Source: Ktedonobacteraceae bacterium
Lineage (GTDB): Bacteria > Chloroflexota > Ktedonobacteria > Ktedonobacterales > Ktedonobacteraceae
Assembly: GCA_014896635.1 (NCBI GenBank)
Contig: JADBKA010000295.1
Location: forward strand, 1-5,272
Length of the DNA stretch: 5,272 nucleotides
Direction of reading: 5' to 3'
Both the position numbers and the translations under genes were made by a program. Positions within the stretch are counted from its first letter, which is position 1. Every line of letters begins with the position of its first letter. Positions 1-4,713 of the stretch are shown one piece after another. The notes beneath the pieces are model-generated. The model ran no database searches. It was given only the letters and a program-made list of their open reading frames with translations, and was not told the DNA's origin.

Positions 1-1
1 G

Positions 2-832
2 ACATTGGGAGTGGTGGCGTTGTGGCTCCTGGCTGTCGTGCCGACGCTGCAACCACTCCGACATGCCTGGCAGCATCGTCCCTGGTCATCCGAGGAAAGA
101 AGAGAAGTAATTAGCCATACCGCCCGGCTGGTGCTGCTTGCGACTGCCGCGCTAACGCTGCTGCTCTACGTCATCAGCCCCGATGCTGCCCTGTTCCCCG
201 TCGCTACCTCGCGCTACCTGGTCGGCCTGCTTGTCTCCTTGCCGGCAGTGCTCTGGCCTCTCTGGAATGGAACGGTGAATCAGTCGGAGCAGAGCGGACG
301 CACAGGCAACGTGGGCAGAAGAAGAGTATGGAATGCGGCCAGGTCTGGACTGCTGCTCTTTACAGGCAGTATTTTTCTGCTCGGCACGTTCAGCATCTTT
401 ACTGGCTTTCCACCACCCCCGCCGCTGGAACAGCGCTGGGGGCGCTTTGCCACGCAGGTCAATGACCAGCACCTCTCTCTGGCCGCCGCTCAGGCGCTGA
501 ACAGGCGGCAGCATGCACTGATTATCAATTTACAGCGTGCCGGTATCTATCACATCTATTCTGATTACTGGACGTGCAACCGTCTCATCTTCCAGAGCCG
601 TGAGCGGATCATCTGTGGCGTCGTAATCGTCGGATACGACAGGGTGAAGCAAGGACAGAATCGCTACGCTGCCTACTATCAAACTGTGCGAGCCGATCCT
701 CGTTCCGCTTACGTCTTCGAGTCCGGCTCTCCCGATGCGAAGAATATTGCGCTCCTGTTTGCCAGGCAGGGACAGCGCTACCGGCAGCTCGCATTTGATG
801 GATATATGGTTTATCAACCACTGCTAGAATAA
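2..832 (+). CDS. Membrane protein, GT39-like with soluble C-terminal domain (5' partial)
   Basis: The reading frame is open to the left edge, so the true start lies outside the window. The TTG at 5 is only the first start-like codon and has no visible ribosome binding site. Counting from that codon, hydrophobic segments lie at about 2-16, 41-58, 68-88 and 113-134. A proline run (FPPPPP, 135-140) follows, then a mainly soluble domain of about 135 residues with a conserved-looking block at 179-204 (GIYHIYSDYW, CNRLIFQSRE, IICGV) and two cysteines, C191 and C204. The several TM helices followed by one soluble tail resemble the C-terminal half of GT39/PMT-like lipid-linked glycosyltransferases as found in Chloroflexota. 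The catalytic N-terminal Asp/Glu motif of that family is not in the window, so enzyme activity is inference. The stop TAA is 28 bp from the stop of the convergent SIS gene. Membrane protein: sure. Glycosyltransferase-like: moderate to low. Confidence 0.6.
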   Translation, partial: TLGVVALWLLAVVPTLQPLRHAWQHRPWSSEERREVISHTARLVLLATAALTLLLYVISPDAALFPVATSRYLVGLLVSLPAVLWPLWNGTVNQSEQSGRTGNVGRRRVWNAARSGLLLFTGSIFLLGTFSIFTGFPPPPPLEQRWGRFATQVNDQHLSLAAAQALNRRQHALIINLQRAGIYHIYSDYWTCNRLIFQSRERIICGVVIVGYDRVKQGQNRYAAYYQTVRADPRSAYVFESGSPDAKNIALLFARQGQRYRQLAFDGYMVYQPLLE

Positions 833-838
833 GGCGGC

Positions 839-875
839 GAAGTAAAACTTCTGACACGCTTCACAGTGTGCGTGT
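839..875. terminator. Two small stem-loops between convergent genes
   Basis: Two inverted repeats lie where the plus-strand membrane gene meets the minus-strand SIS gene. GAAGT/ACTTC at 839-851 has 5-bp arms and a 3-nt loop. ACACGC/GCGTGT at 854-875 has 6-bp arms and a 10-nt loop, with CACA-G-TGTG nested at 862-870; it runs into the last codons of the SIS gene. Neither is followed by a clear T-run on either strand. They may form a weak bidirectional terminator, which their position suggests more than their strength. Confidence 0.28.
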
Positions 876-1898
876 GACCTTGTGCAGACCACGCGGCCTA
901 TCCGGTTCGTAGCCCTTTGCCAGCGTGAGAGCAAGCGCGAAGAGCTGCCCCGGCAGGATAGCTGTGATGGGACTGAGCCACTCCGGCACTGTCGCCGTGA
1001 GCGGAAATCGCGTTTTGCCAGTCAGCAGCGCCTGCTCGGCGTCGGAGATCACCAGCAGTTCCGCCTCGCGTTCCTTCAGCTCACTGGCCAGGTCGAGCAT
1101 GTCATTGAACGTTGCCCCCGATGGCATGATCAGGAAGACCGGTAATCCACTCTCGACTGTTGCAACTGGACCGTGACGAAAATCTGCCGAAGAGTAGGCG
1201 GTTGCCATCACATAGGTCAACTCTTTGAGCTTGAGCGCCAGCTCAAAAGCGGTTGCATAGTTATAGCCGCGACCAATGACGACACAGCGATCCATATAGC
1301 GGTAACGCTCGGCCTGCTGTGCAATAGTCCGCGCATTGCCGTTCAGTGTGTCTGCGATGGCCTCAGGCAATCGCTGAAGCTCTCTGATACGCTGTTGATC
1401 GCGGCTCCAGAGGGCGGCGAAGAGCGCCATGACGACAAGCTGTGCGGTATAGGTCTTGGTGGCTGCGATACTGCGCTCGACACCGGCGTGTAGTTCAACG
1501 ACGTGATCAGCTATCACCGCCAGCGGGGACGTCCCATCATTAGTAATAGCAAGTGTCGGGCAACCCTGGCGCTTGCCGGCTTCCAGCACCGCGATAATAT
1601 CGGGCGACTGGCCGGACTGAGAGATACCGACAACCAGCGCGCCATCCATGCGCGGCGCCGTTTTGTAGAGCGTGTGCAGCGACGGCGTTGCCAGCGCGAC
1701 AGGATAGCCAGCCAGAGCTGCCCATGCATATTTGGCGTAGGTTGCCGCGTGGTCTGAAGAGCCGCGAGCGGCAATCAGCGCATAGTGGAACTGTGGCAGT
1801 TGCGCAACGATTTGCTCAATATGCGTCGTCTCGCGCTGCAACAACGCGGCAATCCTCTCCGGCTGGCTATGAATCTCTTGCTCAAGTAGCGAGGTCAT
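861..1898 (-). CDS. SIS-domain sugar-phosphate isomerase/deaminase (GlmS C-terminal-like, NagB-II/AgaS type)
   Basis: The 345-residue cytosolic protein carries two SIS domains and lacks the N-terminal glutaminase domain of GlmS, so it is not a glucosamine-6-phosphate synthase. Its likely reaction is isomerisation with deamination of an amino-sugar phosphate such as glucosamine-6-P, as in NagB-II. Other ketose- or aldose-phosphate substrates (AgaS- or FrlB-like) are possible. Visible motifs: ARGSSDHA (44-51, first phosphate loop), GISQSGQSPD (91-100, SIS Ser/Thr-rich loop), ERSIAATKTYT (141-151), GRGYNYATAFELALKLKE (209-226), SSADFRHGP (236-244) and the tail GYEPDRPRGLHKVTRTL. By spacing to E. 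coli GlmS, Glu226, His242 and Lys340 correspond to catalytic Glu488, His504 and Lys603. The GlmS HAEAY stretch reads MATAY here, losing its His and Glu. The ATG at 1898 overlaps the HxlR stop (ATGA) and has AGGGAG 8 nt upstream. Fold is very sure; substrate is not. Confidence 0.9.
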   Translation of the reverse strand: MTSLLEQEIHSQPERIAALLQRETTHIEQIVAQLPQFHYALIAARGSSDHAATYAKYAWAALAGYPVALATPSLHTLYKTAPRMDGALVVGISQSGQSPDIIAVLEAGKRQGCPTLAITNDGTSPLAVIADHVVELHAGVERSIAATKTYTAQLVVMALFAALWSRDQQRIRELQRLPEAIADTLNGNARTIAQQAERYRYMDRCVVIGRGYNYATAFELALKLKELTYVMATAYSSADFRHGPVATVESGLPVFLIMPSGATFNDMLDLASELKEREAELLVISDAEQALLTGKTRFPLTATVPEWLSPITAILPGQLFALALTLAKGYEPDRPRGLHKVTRTL

Positions 1899-2254
1899 CC
1901 AATATTCTCCCTTGCGACTCCTGGCCGATAATCAATTCCTTTGTGATCGCCGTACCACTCCCCCCACTCCGCCATCTGAAGCAGCAGTGGCTTCAGGCTG
2001 TGTCCCAGATCTGTCAGCGAGTATTCAACTTTCGGGGGAACCTGGGCATAAACCTTGCGCTGAAGCACGCCATCCTGCTCCAGTTCGCGCAACTGCATGG
2101 TCAGCATCTGCTGTGTGGCGCCAGGAATGAGCCGTCGTAATTCACCAAAGCGCCTGGTCCCACCCAGCAAGTACCATACAATCATTGGTTTCCACCTTCC
2201 TCCGATAATCGAAAGGGTGACTTCGACCGGGCATGTCGTTGTCTGCTGCTTCAT
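1895..2254 (-). CDS. HxlR-family transcriptional regulator with N-terminal cysteine
   Basis: The 119-residue winged helix-turn-helix protein has usual HxlR/MarR-like length. Diagnostic pieces are CPVEVTLSIIGGRWKPMIVW (8-27), FGELRRLIPGATQQMLTMQL (36-55, helix-turn-helix with recognition helix), the wing with PPKVEYSLTDLG (73-84), and a C-terminal dimerisation helix (about 85-100) ending in AEWGEWYGDH. Members bind DNA as dimers; several, such as YodB and HypR, sense oxidants or electrophiles by a cysteine near the N-terminus. Cys8 sits at that place and is the only cysteine, so sensing would need an intersubunit disulfide or S-adduct. The ATG at 2254 has GGAGAGGA just upstream (2262-2269 on this strand). 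The gene is first in a two-gene operon with the SIS enzyme (4-bp overlap) and divergent from the peroxiredoxin-like gene, a typical arrangement for a local regulator of that gene and of itself. The family call is firm; ligand and targets are inferred. Confidence 0.93.
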   Translation of the reverse strand: MKQQTTTCPVEVTLSIIGGRWKPMIVWYLLGGTRRFGELRRLIPGATQQMLTMQLRELEQDGVLQRKVYAQVPPKVEYSLTDLGHSLKPLLLQMAEWGEWYGDHKGIDYRPGVARENIG

Positions 2255-2268
2255 ACTCTGATCCTCTC

Positions 2269-2295
2269 CATAGTATGATTTCCATGACTACGTCA
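2269..2295. promoter_or_regulatory. Candidate operator: imperfect dyad upstream of the HxlR gene
   Basis: CATAGTATG (2269-2277) is an inverted repeat with 4-bp arms about a central G, and TGACTACGTCA (2285-2295) one with 4-bp arms about 3 nt. Together they form a larger imperfect dyad: CATAGT-ATG on the left faces CGTAGTC-ATG read from the other strand, with one extra base. The position just upstream of the regulator's ribosome binding site would suit autorepression. HxlR operators are usually short dyads of this kind, but the match is loose and no family consensus was verified. Confidence 0.27.
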
Positions 2296-2385
2296 GATTC
2301 TTTTGCGTACTTGCTTCTTCCACCCTTATCACGTACATTCATTGTAGCGGCTCGCACAGGTTTCGACAAGAGCCTGAGACCACCC

Positions 2386-2402
2386 TCTCTCAACTGGAGA
2401 GA
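2386..2402. repeat. Inverted repeat TCTCTC-N5-GAGAGA
   Basis: Perfect 6-bp arms (2386-2391 and 2397-2402) flank a 5-nt spacer AACTG, about 100 bp upstream of the peroxiredoxin-like start. It could be an operator half-pair or a leader hairpin. Low-complexity arms make chance plausible. Confidence 0.3.
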
Positions 2403-2419
2403 AGAACGCGCCGCATCAT

Positions 2420-2434
2420 TGGTTCCTGAAACCA
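2420..2434. repeat. Inverted repeat TGGTT-N5-AACCA
   Basis: Perfect 5-bp arms (2420-2424 and 2430-2434) flank CCTGA, 66 bp upstream of the peroxiredoxin-like ATG. It shares the 5-nt spacer of the inverted repeat centred 33 bp to the left, which would put the two on about the same face of the helix (three turns). The size is small enough to be chance. Confidence 0.27.
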
Positions 2435-2500
2435 GGTGATTCTGTGTACCAGAGCAGGACACTTTGTCTTTTTTAGTGAGTCAAGAATGAAGGAGAACGT

Positions 2501-3193
2501 ATGGATACATCGGTACAACCTCAGAGAGACAGCAGAACGCAGGCAAATCCCCCCTTGCAACAGCAGCTTGACGAAATAACGGCTCAGGCGATGAGCCGGC
2601 TCCCCGCAGATATGCAGGAGCGGTTGTCAGGTTCTGTGGGGCAGCTCATCGCATCAGGCGCGGTAGAACACGCTCTCAAAGAGGGCGAGCAGGCGCCATA
2701 TTTTACTCTGCCCGATGCGCTCGGCAACCCGCTAACGCTCTCGAATCTGCTCAAACAAGGACCCGTTGTGCTCATCTTCTATCGTGGCGCATGGTGTCCA
2801 TATTGCAATCTGCAATTGCATGCTTATCAGCAGATGCTGCCACAGATTCAGGCACTGGGAGCTTCACTGGTGGCAATTTCGCCACAGACGCCGGACCATA
2901 GCCTGACATTTGCTGAGAAAAAAGCCCTGACTTTCGCCGTCCTGAGCGATTCTGGCAACAAAGTGGCACAGGCGTATGGACTCGTCTTTCAGCTTGATGA
3001 GGCTGTTCGCACCGCATACCGGCAGATGGGGACGGATCTTCCCGCCTACAACGGCGATGACTCGTGGGAACTGCCGATGCCAGGAACATTCCTCGTTGAT
3101 CAGTCGGGAAGCGTGCGCCTGGCCTCTGTCAATCCAGACTTTACCCGGCGCCTGGACCCATCAACTATCATTGCACAACTGAAACAGCATTAG
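2501..3193 (+). CDS. Peroxiredoxin-like protein (AhpC/TSA, thioredoxin fold) with WCPYC site
   Basis: The 230-residue protein has a helical N-terminal extension of about 60 residues and then a peroxiredoxin-type thioredoxin fold: GEQAPYFTLPDALGNPLTL (62-80), the strand PVVLIFYRGAWCPYCNLQL (88-106), AISPQTPDHS (125-134), LSDSGNKVAQAYGL (148-161) and PGTFLVDQSG (194-203). This matches the cytosolic peroxiredoxin-like group (PRX_like2 type), which would reduce peroxides or act as a thiol oxidoreductase. The active site is a thioredoxin-like C99-P-Y-C102, and the classical peroxiredoxin PxxxTxxC motif is replaced by FYRGAWCPYC, so peroxidase activity is expected from family rather than shown. Only these two cysteines are present. 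Start: ATG with AAGGAG ending 5 nt upstream. No signal peptide. It stands divergent to the HxlR gene, whose product is the likely regulator, and upstream of an MFS exporter beyond a strong hairpin. Confidence 0.92.
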   Translation: MDTSVQPQRDSRTQANPPLQQQLDEITAQAMSRLPADMQERLSGSVGQLIASGAVEHALKEGEQAPYFTLPDALGNPLTLSNLLKQGPVVLIFYRGAWCPYCNLQLHAYQQMLPQIQALGASLVAISPQTPDHSLTFAEKKALTFAVLSDSGNKVAQAYGLVFQLDEAVRTAYRQMGTDLPAYNGDDSWELPMPGTFLVDQSGSVRLASVNPDFTRRLDPSTIIAQLKQH

Positions 3194-3210
3194 AGGCTAA
3201 ACGGTTCTCA

Positions 3211-3240
3211 GACGACTGGTCTTGAGTAGGACCAGTCGTC
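3211..3240 (+). terminator. Strong stem-loop after the peroxiredoxin-like gene
   Basis: Perfect 11-bp arms GACGACTGGTC (3211-3221) and GACCAGTCGTC (3230-3240) enclose an 8-nt loop, 17 bp after the TAG stop. The following bases CTTCTGACAT contain only a few T residues, so it is not a textbook intrinsic terminator. It probably attenuates read-through into the MFS gene 31 bp further on, or protects the upstream mRNA 3' end. Confidence 0.7.
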
Positions 3241-3271
3241 CTTCTGACATGAAAACCCAGGATTTTCTACT

Positions 3272-4552
3272 ATGGAGAAAAAACGCATTGCGACACTCTT
3301 TCTGATCGTGTTCGCCGATATGGCAGGAGCGTCGGCCATCCTACCGATCATCCCGCTCTATGTCGTCGGACAGTTCCGTGCCACACCTTTGCAGGCCGCA
3401 CTGGTGCTCACGGTCTACTACGTTGCCCAGATGCTGGCCTCGCCTCTGCTCGGCAACCTGTCCGACCGCCTGGGGAGACGTCCAGTTCTGCTGATCAGTC
3501 AGGCTGGCACCATCGTCTCTTACCTGCTGATCGTGTTTGCGGCTCCGCTGGGTGCGCTTCTCGATCAAGCAGGTCTACAGATCGGGGTAGCCGGAGGACC
3601 GGTCGTCATCTACCTGGCGCGTCTGCTGGACGGCGTAACCGGCGGCAACATCAGTGTGGCCCAGGCCTATGCCAGCGACGTCAGTACACCAGAGGAACGC
3701 ACACGCGCGCTTGGACTGATTGGCGGCGCCAGCGGCATCGGCCATATTCTAGGGCCTGCTCTGGCCGGGCTGCTCTCCCCGCTTGGCCTGCTTACCCCGT
3801 TTATGGGTGCGGCTGTGATCAGCGGGATCACGCTGCTGCTCACTCTCCTCTGGCTGCATGAGCCGCAAAAGCATGCAGAAAGTCTCAAGCAGGGGCGCGT
3901 CCCGCTCTCTCAGGCGATTCAAAGAGTGTGGAATCTGCCGATACTGTTACTACTGGCGATGGTCCTGGTAGTCGGGCTGTATATGGCGGCGCTTTTTGGC
4001 ACTGCGGCGCTCTACACTGGCCGGGTACTTCTGCCGCATCAACCTGAGACGGTGGTCGTTCCCGCTGTTGGAGCGATTGTGACGGTCATCGGCCTGATCA
4101 TGGCGCTTGTGCAGATCTTCCTGCTCAAGCCGGTGGCAGGTCATCTGGGTGAGCGCAGGGCATTGCTGCCTGGCTGTGTCCTGCTGCTTATAAGCGCCGC
4201 CGGTTTCTCCGCCTTCACTTCTCTGTGGTGGTTCATTGCGTTCATGGTGGTTTTCTCCTTTGGCGTCGGCATCATTTCACCCACACTCCAATCGCTTCTG
4301 ACGCGCCAGGGTCCCGAATCAATAGCAGGTCGTATGCTCGGCTGGTATCAGTCGATGTTCAGTCTGTCCTTGATTCTGGGTCCGGTATGGAGTGGCTGGG
4401 TATTCGAGGCTGTGGCCCCACAGGCAGTCTTTATGGTCAGCGCGGGCTTGATGGTTCTCGCCCTTGTTCTGAGCCTGATCATGCAGCGTCTCCTGCGGGT
4501 CCAATCGTTCCACCATCACCACGAACCGGCAGGTGTTCACTTCCATCACTGA
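3272..4552 (+). CDS. MFS efflux transporter, TetA-like (DHA1-type), His-rich C-terminus
   Basis: The 426-residue inner-membrane protein has about 12 hydrophobic segments, the usual size of the drug:H+ antiporter family. Motif A is GNLSDRLGRR (61-70) in the TM2-TM3 loop. The TM4-TM5 region ARLLDGVTGGNISVAQAYASD (116-136) with EERTRALG (141-148) and then GGASGIGHILGPALAGL (151-167, motif C, the antiporter signature) resemble TetA-type exporters. D16 lies in TM1 (VFADMAG). It likely expels a small lipophilic compound by proton exchange; the substrate cannot be read from sequence. The last 13 residues hold seven histidines (HHHH at 414-417, H423, H425-H426), unusual for a DHA1 pump. Start: ATG with a modest AGGA at 3259-3262, 9 nt away. 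It lies 78 bp after the peroxiredoxin-like gene on the same strand, past an 11-bp hairpin, so co-transcription is possible but uncertain. Confidence 0.92.
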   Translation: MEKKRIATLFLIVFADMAGASAILPIIPLYVVGQFRATPLQAALVLTVYYVAQMLASPLLGNLSDRLGRRPVLLISQAGTIVSYLLIVFAAPLGALLDQAGLQIGVAGGPVVIYLARLLDGVTGGNISVAQAYASDVSTPEERTRALGLIGGASGIGHILGPALAGLLSPLGLLTPFMGAAVISGITLLLTLLWLHEPQKHAESLKQGRVPLSQAIQRVWNLPILLLLAMVLVVGLYMAALFGTAALYTGRVLLPHQPETVVVPAVGAIVTVIGLIMALVQIFLLKPVAGHLGERRALLPGCVLLLISAAGFSAFTSLWWFIAFMVVFSFGVGIISPTLQSLLTRQGPESIAGRMLGWYQSMFSLSLILGPVWSGWVFEAVAPQAVFMVSAGLMVLALVLSLIMQRLLRVQSFHHHHEPAGVHFHH

Positions 4553-4713
4553 ACCTGCTGCAACGCTCTGTCCCGAAAAGCGTCACTGCCAGCAAAATCG
4601 GCCTTCAAACAGGAAAGTATATGCCCGCATTTGAGCTTATACTCAGGATGAGATGGAACACCAGTACTAGCATCCACAAGCCTGCCCGCTGGCAGGAAGG
4701 AGACGCAGAATCG
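4553..4713 (+). promoter_or_regulatory. Intergenic stretch before the last gene
   Basis: This 161-bp gap lacks a clear terminator for the MFS gene. TATACT at 4638-4643 matches five of six positions of a -10 box and lies inside TGAG-N6-CTCA (4633-4646), but no -35 match sits 16-18 bp upstream. The frame of the next gene is open through the whole gap, with an ATG at 4621 preceded by AGGA (4611-4614). Confidence 0.35.
4681..4696 (+). promoter_or_regulatory. GC-rich hairpin abutting the ribosome binding site
   Basis: CCTGCC (4681-4686) and GGCAGG (4691-4696) pair perfectly around a CGCT tetraloop. The hairpin ends at the base before the AAGGAGA ribosome binding site (4697-4703) of the last gene. 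In the mRNA it could affect ribosome loading or mark a leader structure. Function is inferred from position only. Confidence 0.35.

Larger units (their letters stand above)
2255..2500. promoter_or_regulatory. Divergent intergenic region between HxlR regulator and peroxiredoxin-like gene
   Basis: This 246-bp gap must hold the start signals of both transcription units. I see no convincing sigma-70-type promoter pair on either strand. The best plus-strand guess is TTGCGT (2303-2308) with TATCAC (2327-2332), 18 nt apart, which is a poor match. Several small dyads are present and listed separately. No small ORF with a believable ribosome binding site was found in it. Confidence 0.6.

Noticed and set aside
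152..857. Minus-strand frames opposite the left membrane protein
   Set aside because: The plus frame has a coherent TM-plus-soluble-domain structure; the opposite-strand products have no domain character.
1688..2140. A 150-codon plus-strand open frame opposite the SIS and HxlR genes
   Set aside because: It lies wholly antisense across two well-supported genes, has an odd composition rich in Arg, Ser and Gln, and shows no family motif.
2142..2462. A 106-codon minus-strand frame covering the divergent region and the start of the HxlR gene
   Set aside because: It overlaps the HxlR coding start in another frame, lacks a recognisable motif, and would occupy the region needed for regulation.
4615..4643. 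A sigma-70 promoter built on TATACT at 4638
   Set aside because: No acceptable -35 hexamer at 16-18 bp, so it is noted but not called as a promoter.
4621..4713. Extending the last gene to the ATG at 4621
   Set aside because: It is open and has an AGGA, but the added 31 residues look like translated leader, and the MNPF start with its charged helix fits known small-protein N-termini better.
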